NCBI GenBank assembly: GCA_037974965.1
Contig: JBBPFI010000004.1
Span: 310,001-374,000, forward strand
Direction of reading: 5' to 3'
DNA: 64,000 nt
Origin: Dacryopinax spathularia
Taxonomy: Eukaryota > Basidiomycota > Dacrymycetes > Dacrymycetales > Dacrymycetaceae
Under the pieces are notes generated by a model that saw nothing but the letters and a program-made list of their open reading frames with translations, had not been told where the DNA came from and searched no databases. Positions 32,836-43,415 of this stretch are shown in pieces. Both the position numbers and the translations under genes were made by a program. The number at the start of each line of letters is the position of its first letter. Within the stretch, counting starts at the first letter, position 1.

Positions 32836-33418
32836 TTTGGTTCTTCTTGCTCCGTCTGTCTAGCTTGCAGAAGAGTAATAGCAGGAGCACGAGTGGGCGG
32901 AAGAGGAAGAGAAGGTGTAGGTGTATGCGCTATACCACAGTAGCGCCCGCAGCCACAGCAAGTCGAGCGAGCGAGCAAGAACTCCCACCCTAACCTACAG
33001 CGCAAGTCTCTGAAAGCAACGGAAGCAGAGCAACCCCTCCCGGGTTCAAATCACCCCTCCGGAGCCGAGCCGAGCACGATCGATCGAAGTCCGATGAAGG
33101 GTGATCGTGGTACGACGCCCTGGCTGCTGGGTACGCTTTGGAGGCGTTGTGTGGGGTGCTGCCGCTGTCAGTCGTACGTCTGTCGGTCTGTGCCTCTGTC
33201 GGGTGGTGGGTTCGGGTCCTTATCCTCCTCCTCCTCCTCCTCCTCTGCTATTTGTGTACTGGGTTTTGGTCGACTGACGGGAGGACCGTGCTGCTGATAC
33301 CCCTTGCTTTTACTCTGCTCTCTGTCGGTCTGGTAAACGTCTGCTCAAGTCGAACGGTCGAACGACTCTGCAGAGTCACTCCTCTCGCCACAACAACACT
33401 CGACACGATCAAGCAACG
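32836..33418. other. Divergent intergenic region, SF3A1 / ABCG
   Basis: Upstream region shared by the divergent SF3A1 and ABC-transporter genes. It contains a (TCC)n run at 33223-33245. No other feature was seen. Confidence 0.5.
33223..33245. repeat. (TCC)n trinucleotide repeat
   Basis: Seven to eight consecutive TCC units lie in the presumed promoter or 5' leader of the ABC transporter gene, about 175 bp upstream of its ATG. Confidence 0.85.
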
Positions 33419-36400
33419 ATGCTCACCCTTCCCCTCATCTCCTTGCTTATCCCCTTCTTCTCACTCCCGACCCCTTCCCTCGCCCAACAATGCGAGCAAT
33501 ATGCCCTCCCCCAAACCAGCACCACCTGTCTCTGCCCACCCGGCTTCTCCGGGCCAACCTGCTCCCTCCCCTCCTGCGGCGGCAACCTCTTTCAAGGCAC
33601 CTCCCGGCCCTCTGCCCAGCCCGCCCAGGGCCAATCCTACGCAAACATAACCGCCTCGAACTGCGCCTGCCAGGACGGCTGGGCTGGCGAGGGGTGCAAT
33701 GTCTGTAGGAGCTCGAGTGCGTGCCAGAATGCGTTCTGGGCGAGCAACTTTAATAGTACTGTTGGGAGCGGGGTGGATTTGGCGGGGGTCACGCCGGATC
33801 AGACGGGGAATCAGAGCGTGGTGTGCTCGACGGATAGTAGGGTTTATGCGAGCGGGGAGCTGAGCTGCGATGTGAACGTGCGTCTCCCTCTCCCTTCTCC
33901 CTCTACCTTCCCACCTGTCTCGCTTCTTTACCTTCTCCTCTATGTGCCTCCTGAAAGAGCAAGTCCTGATGCCACAATGTGTAGAACCCAACCCTCCAAT
34001 CCCTCTTCCCCCTCCAATCAACCCTCACCATCCTGCGCGTCCTCAACCCCTCCCTCACCCCCTACCCCAACATATCCGCCCTCCCCGTCCCAAACGCGAC
34101 GATCTTCGCCCAACTCTGGTACGCCGGCGTCGAGCAATTCTACTGCACCGCCTCCTCCTGCTCCCAGTCCCTCGACACTGCCGGCTCGGGCTCCGGGTCA
34201 AGCGACTGGCTCTGCCAGGACCTGAAGTGTACCTGCCGCGGAGGGAGCACGTTCTGCGGCGCGTCGGCGGCTATGAACCTCACCAATACGATTAATGGCC
34301 TGTCGGGCACGCTGGAGATCTCGTGCGATGGGGTTAATGCGAGCTCGACGCAGGGGACGGAGTGCGCGTTCAAGCAGTCTGTGCTGGAGCAACTGTTTGG
34401 AGGAGGAGGGCTGAGTATGCAGAACTGCGTGTTTGGGGAATGCGTGAGGCAGGGGGTGATCGACAGTGCTGCCTCATCGAATTCCTCCTCCAGCACCTCG
34501 TCCGCGGGCGCTGCAGGGCTGAGCGGAGGAGTGATCGCCGGCTTAGCGGTAGTCGGGGCGTTCATCGTCGCCGCGATCTTACTGCTCGCTTGGGGGCTAT
34601 GGGACCAACGACGCGCCCGCGCCGGCCTCGGAGGAACGGACGCCGCTCTCGCACTCGAAAAGCCTCCCGGAGGGATCGGCCTAACATTCACCGACCTATC
34701 CTACATCGTCCCCACGCGCCAATTCTCCCTTTTCTTCCGGGGTCACTCCAAGCCTTCTCATCCAGAAGACGGCACCTCCCTCTCCGCCCTCGGCGCCCCG
34801 GACGGCGGGTCGGACGACCCCGACCTGCTAAATGGAGAAGAAGGCAAGATCATCCTCCGGAACGTCTCGGGCCGCGTAGAGCCGGGGCAGATGGTCGCTA
34901 TCCTCGGCCCCTCAGGAGCGGGGAAAACAACTGTTGTTGAGCTTCTAGCTGGAAAACGGAAAGAAGGGCGCGCCTCGGGCTCGGTCTCATTCTTCTCCGG
35001 CTCGGATGGGCGTACGCTGGAGCGTGTGCCCAGAGTGGGGTTTGTAGATCAGAGCGATGTCCTCCCCGCTAACCTCACTGTCCGGGAAACGCTGCTCTTC
35101 GCCGCTCGGCTCCGTCTGCCCGAGACGACCTCCCGCGCAGAAAAAGAAGCAAGGGTCAGCGAAGTGCTCGACCAGCTCGGCCTCTCCCACGTCTCCAACA
35201 CCCGGATCGGCTCCGGCGAGCGGAGAGGCATCTCGGGGGGAGAAATGCGGCGCGTCTCCATCGGCTGCGAGCTCGTCGCCCGGCCCTCGATCCTCATCCT
35301 CGACGAGCCCACCAGCGGGCTGGACAGCGTCTCAGCCCAGAAAGTCGCCACCGTGCTCAGGGAACTGTCACACGACCCGCAGAACCCCACCATTATCCTA
35401 GCGTCTATCCATCAGCCAAGCTCGAACCTCTACAGGACGTTCGACAAGGTCTTACTCCTCTCTGGTGGGCGGAGTCTGTATTTTGGCGAGGGGGGAAATG
35501 CAGCGGCGGAATGGTTTGCGAGAAGGGGGTTGCCCTGCCAGGAAGGGTACAACGTGGCGGATCATTTGCTTGATATTGCTAGTGCGCCTCCTGCTAGTCT
35601 GTTCCAGGAAGCGGGGGCGAACGGGAACGGGGTGGGGAATGGGAATGGGAATGGACATGGGACGGGCGTGAGAGGGACGCCGAGCGAGGAGGGAGAGAAG
35701 GAATTGCCAGCTTCCGAGCGACAACTGCCGTATCGCACTCAATCCCAGTCCCAGTCCATGACCGGCACCGGCACGGGCCGCATCACCGGAGTGCACGGCG
35801 CCCCACACCAAACAGCCGGTATACAGCGCGGCAAACTCCGCACGAGCGGGCGCTACGCCGCTACGTTCCTCACTCAGCTGCAAGTCCTCTCAGGAAGGGA
35901 ATGGAAGAACCTCTGCCGCGATCTTTCGCTGTTCGTAGCCCATCTGGCGGTGGCCATTGTGTTGGGCGTGTTTACGGGCGGGTTGTATTTCAAGACGGGG
36001 ATAACGATTGCCGGGTTCCAGAGCCGGATCGGGTGCTTGTTCTTCCTCGTACGTCCCTCCCTTCCCTTCCAACTCGTACAGCCGAGCTTAACAAGTTCAT
36101 AGGGCTCGCTGTTGAGCTTCTCGGCCCTGTCGGCACTACATAACCTCACCGTCATCCGTCCCCTTTTCTTGCGCGAGCGTGCTGGCGGATATTATTCCCC
36201 GACGGCGTGGTTGCTTTCTCGTGTGATCTGGGACGTCATCCCGCTCCGCATTGTGCCCACCATTTTCGTATCGACTATCACGTACTGGATGGCGGGGCTC
36301 AGCCCGACCCCAGCAAACTTCTTCAAGTTCCTGCTCATCCTGATCCTCTACGCGCTCGTCCTCACCCTCTTCGTAAGTCGTCTCTCGCGATTGAGTAGGA

Positions 36401-36860
36401 AGAAAAGGCTGACGTTCCTGTAGAACTTCTTCTACGCAGCCATATTCAGCAACGGCGGCATCGCCATCCTCCTCTCCGCCCTGTTCAACCTAGCGCAAAT
36501 GACGTTCGCGGGCTTCTTCGTCCACCTCGACTCGATCCCGCCCGTCCTGCGTTGGCTACAATGGCTCTGCCCGCTCAAATATACGCTCGAGGCGCTGAGC
36601 GTGAACGAGGTCAACTCGGGGCTGATGATCGAGGATACGTTGTCGGGCGTGCCGGTCGACGTGTCCGCGCAGCTTATTATGAATTTGGTGCGTATATTCG
36701 CCCTTGTCTTTTGTGCGAGCGACGCTGACGTACGCACCAGTTGTTTGGCTTCGGCGACTCGAACTATTATCGCGACGTGCTTGTGTTATTCGCGTTTATT
36801 GCCGGCTTTGGGGTTGCGTTAGTGGCGGCGGTTTGGTTTAGGATGCGGGAGACGCGGTGA
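33419..36860 (+). CDS. ABCG-family transporter with Cys-rich extracellular domain (ADP1-like)
   Basis: A half-size ABC transporter of the WHITE/ABCG subfamily. The N-terminus is a signal peptide (LLIPFFSLPTPSLA) and an EGF-like Cys-rich ectodomain (TCLCPPGFSGPTCSLPSC, NCACQDGWAGEGCNVC). After an intron at about 33880-33982 the ectodomain continues (CKCTCRGG-type segment, N-glycosylation sites). A first membrane helix (GVIAGLAVVGAFIVAAILLL) precedes the nucleotide-binding domain: Walker A GPSGAGKTT, signature ISGGEMRRVSIG, Walker B SILILDEPTSGLD, H-loop ASIHQPSS. A linker with an NGNGVGNGNGNG run follows, then six C-terminal helices (LSLFVAHLAVAIVLGVFTGG onward, including PLFLRERAGGYYSP). Four introns are canonical; the final exon ends FRMRETR. 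Architecture matches yeast Adp1, whose substrate is unknown. Confidence 0.92.
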
Positions 36861-37514
36861 TCGACGGACGTCGGCGTCTGTCGGCGTCCGTCGGCGGGAT
36901 GGACAGATGATGACAATGCACGTTTATGTTATGTTTAGGTCGACTCTTTTTGTTTAATGCTGGGTATATGCGCGATTTGTGTTGGGTTCTGGTAGATGTA
37001 TATTTTTGCAATGGATTGGTCAACATGGAAGGTGCCTGAGCACAGGCATGAACAGCTCTGTCGGATTAAGATTATAGCGTGATGCCCAATTGCCTCCAAG
37101 CGAGGCAGCATGATCCGAATAAGGACAGTGAGAGGGTGACCCAACCCCAGCCTAGTTCAGCACATCGGCGGAGTTGGCAGCTTCTTCTCTGCTCTTGACA
37201 AGGTCCTCGTGCCACTTCTTGGCATCTTTTGGATACTCGTCCATATGTGCATTGAGCAGCTTTTCCGCACTTGGCAGCCAGTCCACTTGAAGAGCCGTGC
37301 CTGTGCTCAACATGGTATAGCCTGCAGCTAGAAGTATGTACATTGATAACTGACAGCAATGGTGGAAGGTTAGACTCACAGTTCAAGTATGAATACTTTT
37401 GTCCCAGTTGAAGGGGTGGCTGAGATGAGCGATACTCCCAGGGAAACTGCCTTATATATACTGCCACAGTGCATGACACTCTTCTCAAGAGCCCATGAAC
37501 AACGGGTCCGAAGG
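36861..37514. other. Intergenic, with an ambiguous minus-strand fragment
   Basis: Downstream of the ABC transporter there is a TATATGCGC element at 36965-36973. On the minus strand a frame at 37152-37379 reads LPSAEKLLNAHMDEYPKDAK and stops at 37152, with a possible acceptor at about 37327. It looks protein-like (helical and charged) but no convincing upstream exon was found, so it is not called as a gene. Confidence 0.35.
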
Positions 37515-37900
37515 ATGGGAAGCATGAACCGGAGCCACCAACGGAGTACTCATCAACCCGCTGAGCCGGATGTGATTGTCCTGAGTGACACTGAGACATC
37601 CGACAAAGTGGACATGGAGAGCAGAGGGCAAGTTCAAGGAAAGAGGTTGGCGAGGGTAAGCGCGAAAGACAACTCAGGCAGCCCACTGCAGAGTCATGGT
37701 GCGTGTGCACAAAATGCGGAAAAAAGCACCAACCAACACCACACCCAGGATCTCGTACTATTTCTGCTGCCTGCCAGCTGCCAATGCAAGATATTGATGA
37801 GATCAGCCCTCACACGTCCAACAGCCAGCTTGAAGATCTAGGGCGCCTTGGACGCGGCGTTACGCACCAGTCAGAGTCAGAAGACACCAGGGGTCCATCA
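37515..37900 (+). CDS. Candidate exons with a CVCxKC zinc-ribbon-like motif, unknown
   Basis: A weak call. From an ATG at 37515 the frame reads MGSMNRSHQRSTHQPAEPD, then VIVLSDTETSDK, an acidic motif seen in some nuclear proteins. A possible 38-nt intron (donor GTAAGC at about 37658) joins KRLAR to SWCVCTKCGKKHQPTPHPG, with two CxC/CxxC pairs. WCVCxxC segments of this kind occur near the N-terminus of some basidiomycete DNA-transposon proteins, so a decayed transposon ORF is one possibility. The right boundary is arbitrary because the frame has no clear end and the next splice junction is unresolved. Confidence 0.3.
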
Positions 37901-38065
37901 GCGCCACCTCGGCTAGGCCGACCCTGGCTGAATGGGTTCTTCATCACTACTGCTGCCCTAACTGGAAAGGGCCCGCAAAGACAATGCACAGCCACATCTC
38001 TACTATTGGCCAACTTTACTTCTTTTATTCTACTTTCTTCTAGTCACACAAATGAAGGGATATAG

Positions 38066-38891
38066 ATGCCATTCTTTATATCGGGATGCGGCCAATGGGT
38101 GCTCTTTCCTGATTTTGCACGTCCACCCCTGGACGCGCTTGCCCCGCTTGCATATAGCATATACAGCAGTATCCAGGTGAGTCTGACCTTTTCCAACTAG
38201 GTTTAGCTTTGGCTGACTATATGCTAGCATATGGACAGCATCACATTGGAGTCACTGGTTTCCCAGGCAGCCCAGGTCTTGCGGGACCTGTTGGATGTCA
38301 ATGTTTTGGACGTTCAGGTATGCCGGAATATGCTGGTCATGACTGTCTATTAATTTTATTTAGGATCATACAGATGGCAATATGGCTGATATCTCTGCTA
38401 GTCTGGCCTCACCATTCTCCAGTTGGTCCGATCCTGATCGTCCGGCTACTTCCACGCACAACCAGAGTCCTGGTCCAGAAGATTCCAGGATGAAGCGCTT
38501 TGAAGCTAGCATCTGCTATCTTCTGGACGCGATCCTGCCCAGTAATCCGGAAATTCCGGATCCTCCCAGCCCGGAGCTCAATCCTGGTCGGGGACCATGC
38601 AACAACAGTCAGATCTCAACGTTCAGCATAGGCCCACCCTTGTTGCCTAACGTCGGCGTCCAGCACGGGCCAGAGCTGACCGATTTGTACGATATCCTCG
38701 ACAGTGACGCGTCCGACCTCGATTCGACTAGCCAAACTGAAGCAAGCGACAGCAATTCAAGCGTGGAAAACAGCCTATGGGAGAGTTTCCTGATGTTTCT
38801 GGACAGCGATTGGAGCAGTGATGAGGACACAGGTTATATGGGCGACGAAGAGTGGGAGGACGATGTTGAAGGCGCGATGTTTGAGTCCTGA
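38066..38891 (+). CDS. Acidic hypothetical protein, three exons
   Basis: I do not recognise this protein. Coherent splicing supports it. The ATG at 38066 opens MPFFISGCGQWVLFPDFARP. An intron at 38177-38227 (GTGAGT...CTAG) keeps the frame into HMDSITLESLVSQAAQVLRD. A second intron at 38318-38363 (GTATGC...TTTAG, 46 nt) leads into DHTDGNMADISASLASPF. The C-terminal half is strongly acidic (LYDILDSDASDLDSTSQ, DEEWEDDVEGAMFES) and has no domain I can name. It may be the 3' part of a longer gene that includes the CVCxKC exons upstream. A transposon-derived ORF is possible, but no transposase catalytic motif is seen. Confidence 0.42.
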
Positions 38892-39394
38892 TGCAGACAA
38901 GCACATACACCTACAAAGATAATGTAATGAGTGCGATGTATGAGGCCAAATATGATCATGACTTACCTTTACTATCGTCGAATCCACAAATTGACGCGTC
39001 ATGTTCAGGCCGTCATGAGCGCATAGGCCTGCGAGATACCGTGATGGGCTAAATGAAGCAGTAGAACACGAACGACAACGTCAGCTTCGCAGTTGTCGAA
39101 ATCACTTGGGTCCAGCCAGTATGCATATACCTAGCAAAAGATTGTAATTAGCGAGATTGAAGAAGGAAATATCATATTACTATACCTGTGTTGTTTTGGT
39201 AGCGCGATCGCATCTTGGAAATGCTTAGGCCCGAGACATTTCCTTGAAGTGAGCGATCCACTGATGCTTAGGGATGGAAGAACAGCTTGGCGACGCAGAA
39301 CAACTTGGCGACATAGACAAACAGCCTGAAGAGGATCATACAGATTCATTACAGATGTGCACATACATACAGATACAAATGCTCCTGTTCTATC
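38892..39394. other. Intergenic, nothing recognised
   Basis: No coding exon or repeat stands out between the acidic hypothetical gene and the facing end of the E2 gene. Confidence 0.5.
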
Positions 39395-40500
39395 CTACAT
39401 CGCCGCCATGATCGCCTGATGTACTCCAACTTTCTTGGCCAGAATGTAGGCCATGATCGCCACTAGCGCGACGATCAGTCCATCTAAGAAGAGAGGTGGC
39501 CTGCTGGGTAATGGCTCCAATCGCACAGCTGCAGGTCGTGGTGGGATGACTTGCTCTGGTATTGCGGTGACTGGTGTGGACAATGAAGGTTGAGCCGGTG
39601 CTGCAGGAGCATGTTCTTGCAACAGTTGGACAGGTGCGGCAGGTGCGGATGGTATGGAAGCTTCTGGTACAGATTCAGGTGGATTGGCTTGAGCTGATGC
39701 ATCGTCTGGCTTTGGAACAAGTGAAGGTTCCGCAGGAGGGGTTGAAGAGGCCGGAGCGCTTTCAGTTGTATGCAGATGCGGATGATCAACATCTGCGCTC
39801 GATGTCCTTGCTGTTCCTTCTGCTGCAGCCTCGGCAGTCCGTACATCCGGTAGTAACTCCTTGTTTGAGACTCCACATTCCGGGCAAACCCAGTCTCTAG
39901 ATCTATCGCTTGGTATTAGCATATATCGCTTCCGAGGGAGAGTGTATGACGCACAGGGTTGCAAGTCTCTTCCTCTCTGCTGCAGGATAGTCCAGCGCTC
40001 CAATACCCATGGCTGCCTCTCCCCTGATGGGGAAGAACCCTTGTAATCCGACGATCGCAGTCCTGATCCCCCAAGCCGGTTGCCAAAGATCCTCATGGTA
40101 CGCAGTAAACGAAATACAGATCTTCTTGTTCAACTCAAATCGCCCATTCGGGGTGAGGAGCATGATGTTGGGCGGCTTGAAGGGGTATTCGGAGGGGAGA
40201 AGGATGCGGCAGTGGTATAGACCCCCTTCAAACTCTGTGTCGGCTGGACCGCGAATCGTGCCATGCCATTCGAAGATATCATCCTGGTTCTGCGTAAGAC
40301 AAAGTGGTTTAGTAAGACGCAAGACCATGTACCTCTAGCGGGGCAGCACAGTAGTCCGTGGATGGGTCGTTCCCCAGCTCTTTAGCTTCCTGGAGGATGC
40401 GCTTCACGGCTGCATGCAATCATCAGTGATCGATCATTAGGCGCCTGCTAAGGGTCGACGCACCCGAGTTGTTCTTGTTGTGCGAGGATCTCGAGGCCAT
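39395..40500 (-). CDS. UBC6: Membrane-anchored ubiquitin-conjugating enzyme E2, UBE2J type
   Basis: An E2 of the ER-associated degradation pathway. Exon 1 is MASRSSHNKNNS from the ATG at 40498-40500. Exon 2 gives VKRILQEAKELGNDPSTDYC and exon 3 the catalytic fold: EWHGTIRGPADTEFEGGLYH, YPFKPPNIMLLTPNGRFE, then NKKICIS with the active-site Cys. The divergent motif lacking the usual HPN tripeptide is normal for the UBE2J/Ubc6 subfamily. After an intron near 39905-39955 comes DWVCPECGVSNKELLP, a CxxC segment, then a Pro/Ala/Ser-rich linker and a C-terminal membrane anchor (FLDGLIVALVAIMAYILAKK) that leaves the enzyme facing the cytosol. Introns are 45-55 nt. UBC6 versus UBE2J1-like paralogy is not resolved, so the symbol is by family. 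Confidence 0.9.
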
Positions 40501-41424
40501 TATTGTTGCCTAGATGCGACTTCAAGCAATCTAATGCGAAGATAGCAGCGGAACAGTAAAAGGACAGGAGGTGGTTGTGGACAAGTATAGAGGTCGAGGC
40601 AGTGATAGCGCCTAGTGATGGGTTACGCCCCTTCGACGTGTCCGCAGTCGTGGCCGAGGGATGCGGGGGCGGCTAAAGTGGCGGATCGGGTTTCAATGAC
40701 GATCACCGCTCGGGAGCAGTTCCCTTTTCGGACCACGCGCGCACATTTCCTCGACGACCGACCCATCCGCGACCGTCCTCCTCGAGCCCGACGCGTTCAG
40801 ATTGCAAAGCGTCGTAGTGAAGAACCATGGGCAAGCATGCGCGGTACAAAGTAAGGCCGCGAAAAGGTGCGCTCAGCAGTTTCGGGTCCATCGAGATGAT
40901 AAAACTGAAAGACTCGTGCTAGTAAATCAACCGGCGGCCTGCGCAGCCGAAATGATACGGATGCTCACTTGTATGGGCTCAACAGGCGACTATATGGGAA
41001 TGGTGGGGTGCAAATCCGAGATGGATGTGTTGCATACATGCTTGCATGCTGCCGTACGCATGGATTAATATCTCACGTGAAAATGGGACTAATATTTGTG
41101 CAGGTCAAAACACCGAAAAAACGAGCGCCGGCAATCAACTTCCATCTGCAAAAGATGTCAAAGGATCTGTAACGGCCGGTCTTTGGTTCTTCTGCATTAG
41201 ATGGAGCACACCTCTCACCGATCATCTGTATACGGGCATTGTACCATGAGCACTAATACGCATATTGTCCTCGCCTGCACTAGCCGACCACAATCCGCCA
41301 CGCTTGCGTATCCGTCTCGCCGCTCTCTGGAAGATGAGACCGTTGCGAGTCATAATACATGTATAGAATGTCGAGATCAAGGGGGGTAACTTCCATGACA
41401 TCTGACGGATAGCTGCTACGCAAT
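40501..41424. other. Intergenic, nothing recognised
   Basis: Nearly 1 kb between the E2 start and the SDR stop. Only short overlapping frames were seen, none with a recognisable domain. Confidence 0.5.
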
Positions 41425-42549
41425 CTACACCAAGTACTCGCTCATAATGCTCTTCACCTTCAGATCCGCCTTCTCCAAAATCTCCTTCGTCTCCTCCCAG
41501 ATCCTATCCTGGATCGCCTTCCCCTCCGCACTCAGGACCAGATCGCTCTCCTCAGCAATAGCACACGCATTCGTGAACTTGCCCGAGATGCCTTGCAGGT
41601 CCTTGCTCAGCGCCGCATGGAGGAGCGTCCTACTCCCCACTTCGGTAGACCGGGCATTGACCATCTTCCAGAGCTGGAACCTCCATCCTGGGTTCTTGCG
41701 GTTTCGTGTAAGGTCTGAATGACACAAGCCGGGGTTGACGGCATTCACAGTCAGTGCCGAGGTGGACGGGATATGCTCGGCCAGAGAGCGGGTGAAGAAC
41801 ACGTTCATGAGCTTGCTGACCGAGTAGCGTTTCGCCATCACGCCTTCTTTCTTGCAGTGTTCTTCTGAGCCAAGCAGTTCCAGGATCTTGGGGGCTTGTG
41901 CTTCGGGGAGCTCGTACACCCAGTAGTGTACGTCGGAGGAGACGATTACCAGTCGAGGGAAAGGAGGCGAGACTGTCGCTTTCATCAAGCATGGCAAAAG
42001 GCGGATCGAGAGTAGAGCGGTGGAGAGGTGGTTCACTTGCAAACTGCATATATGCCCATGAGCAACGTTGAGATAATTCGGATTTCGGCACGTACACCGT
42101 CTCCCAGCCATCCACGGTTTTCGTATACTGGCCAGGAATGGACACACCGGCATTCGCGATCTGCCGGATAGCATGAGCACATCGCAACCGACCTTAAATC
42201 GAAGCCCACTCACCAGCAGATCAAGCACCCCAACCTCACTCTCATACCGATCCGCAAACGCGCTCACACTCGCAAAGTCCGCCTGGTCCAACTTCCAGCA
42301 CTCGACCGTCTTGCACCCCGTCGTCTTCTCAATACTCTCCTTCGCGCTCTCTGCCTTCGTGAGATCACGGCAAGCGAGGATGAGTTTCTTGGGGTTCATG
42401 CGCGCTAGATGCCGCGCTGCTTCGAGCCCGAGACCGACGTTCGAGCCGGTCACTATGACGTTCTTCCCTGTTAGGTCTTGCTTGAAGGAGTCGACGGAGG
42501 GGAGGGGCATCCATTGCAGATAGTGAAAGTAGAGGCTGCCGAGCTTCAT
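41425..42549 (-). CDS. Short-chain dehydrogenase/reductase (SDR)
   Basis: An NAD(P)-dependent oxidoreductase with a Rossmann fold. The start is the ATG at 42547-42549 (MKLGSLYFHYLQWMPLPSVD); the frame continues upstream only from a GTG. The cofactor motif is NVIVTGSNVGLGLEAARHLA. Two introns were placed to restore the fold. The first joins LDLL to IANAGVSIPGQ (donor GTGAGT, acceptor CGGCAG). The second uses donor GTACGT within VDGWETV and enters LQVNHLSTALLSIRLLP. Both lie in open frame in the genomic sequence, so an unspliced reading is deceptively long. Catalytic residues are present: Ser in LVIVSSDVHYW and the YSVSK Tyr-x-x-x-Lys. Agaric SDRs of this retinol-dehydrogenase-like kind are numerous, so the substrate cannot be named. 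Confidence 0.87.
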   Translation of the reverse strand: MKLGSLYFHYLQWMPLPSVDSFKQDLTGKNVIVTGSNVGLGLEAARHLARMNPKKLILACRDLTKAESAKESIEKTTGCKTVECWKLDQADFASVSAFADRYESEVGVLDLLVSGLRFKVGCDVLMLSGRSRMPVCPFLASIRKPWMAGRRCTCRNPNYLNVAHGHICSLQVNHLSTALLSIRLLPCLMKATVSPPFPRLVIVSSDVHYWVYELPEAQAPKILELLGSEEHCKKEGVMAKRYSVSKLMNVFFTRSLAEHIPSTSALTVNAVNPGLCHSDLTRNRKNPGWRFQLWKMVNARSTEVGSRTLLHAALSKDLQGISGKFTNACAIAEESDLVLSAEGKAIQDRIWEETKEILEKADLKVKSIMSEYLV

Positions 42550-42969
42550 CTTGGCGCGTATCCACTTAGAGGTAGAAGAGCAGTAATGGGGCGAGCAAGC
42601 GGTTGGCACGTTCGCTCTTTATGAACGCGACGATGAGCCGACTCTTCTCCACACTGGCAAAGAGACGGTTGATAACGGCTGTCTCATTCCGCACGTCCTA
42701 CGCTCCTCGCTACCGTGGATGTCCACGGTTGCAGGAGCGCCCATTTAGACAACGAGCTCGGCAGTTCACCTGACTAGCATGAGGGACGCGTGAATGAGGG
42801 TGTACTTGGTGGAGGCGTAGGTGGAGGTTCGCTGTGAGACCGCGCTGCGCCTCTGTCTGACTTTCCGATCTTCCACTTTTCTGCAGATTTTCATGGCTTA
42901 GGTTGACTACCGTGGGTTGCTTCAGGGTATGTGGAATGTGCTCGGGAATTCAAGAGGCGCTCGCATTGT
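42550..42969. other. Intergenic, upstream of the SDR
   Basis: Non-coding by eye; leads into the minisatellites that fill most of the space before APC5. Confidence 0.45.
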
Positions 42970-43120
42970 TGTGGGATGCGCCCACCCGGAATGTAGGATG
43001 CGCGAGATGTCAAAACAGGATGCACAAGATATCAACACAGGATCAGCAAGATGTCAGCGTAGGATGTCCACGGCAATAATGTAGGATGTCTAAGGTGGTG
43101 CTGTAGGATGCATGAGCGCA
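42970..43120. repeat. Degenerate ~22-bp minisatellite (GTAGGATG units)
   Basis: Six to seven imperfect units, each opening GTAGGATG or CAGGATG and often continuing with CAAGATRTCAAC. Period is about 21-23 bp. Confidence 0.75.
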
Positions 43121-43194
43121 CTTTTTCGTGGTAATGCACCGCAAGATCAGTCGCTCAGCATAGGCTGTGTTCTGCTAGAGTACCCGCACAAGAA

Positions 43195-43370
43195 TGGGTG
43201 ATTCGCCGCCTGAAATGGGTGATTCGCCGGGCAACGTGTGATTTACGGACATTGCCGGATTTCCCGCACATTATCCGATTTTCGCACATTGTCCGATTGT
43301 CATGTATTGTCTGATGTCCCGAGTGCTGTCGAATTTCCCCCGAAATAGTTTGATTCTCCGGACATGTGCT
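43195..43370. repeat. Degenerate ~19-bp minisatellite (GTCCGATTTCCCGCACATT-like)
   Basis: About nine imperfect units of 18-20 bp. The clearest are in the middle, where CCGATT alternates with CGCACATT or GGACATT. It ends about 45 bp from the APC5 stop codon, so it probably lies within or next to the APC5 3' UTR. Confidence 0.75.
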
Positions 43371-43415
43371 CAGACAGGACGTGAGTCGGAACATTTACAA
43401 CTATCATTATATTGC

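Noticed and set aside
33030-33060. tRNA-like T-loop (GGGTTCAAATC) upstream of the ABC transporter
   Set aside because: The flanking five bases do not pair, and no matching acceptor stem, D-arm or anticodon arm is seen.
37152-37379. Minus-strand fragment reading LPSAEKLLNAHMDEYPKDAK
   Set aside because: It looks protein-like and has a possible acceptor, but no upstream exon or family match could be found, so it was not called as a gene.
42173-42340. Unspliced SDR reading with extra residues in the middle of the fold
   Set aside because: Both introns happen to be in open frame. Splicing with GTGAGT and GTACGT donors restores IANAGVSIPGQ and ETVLQVNHLS, which match the family.
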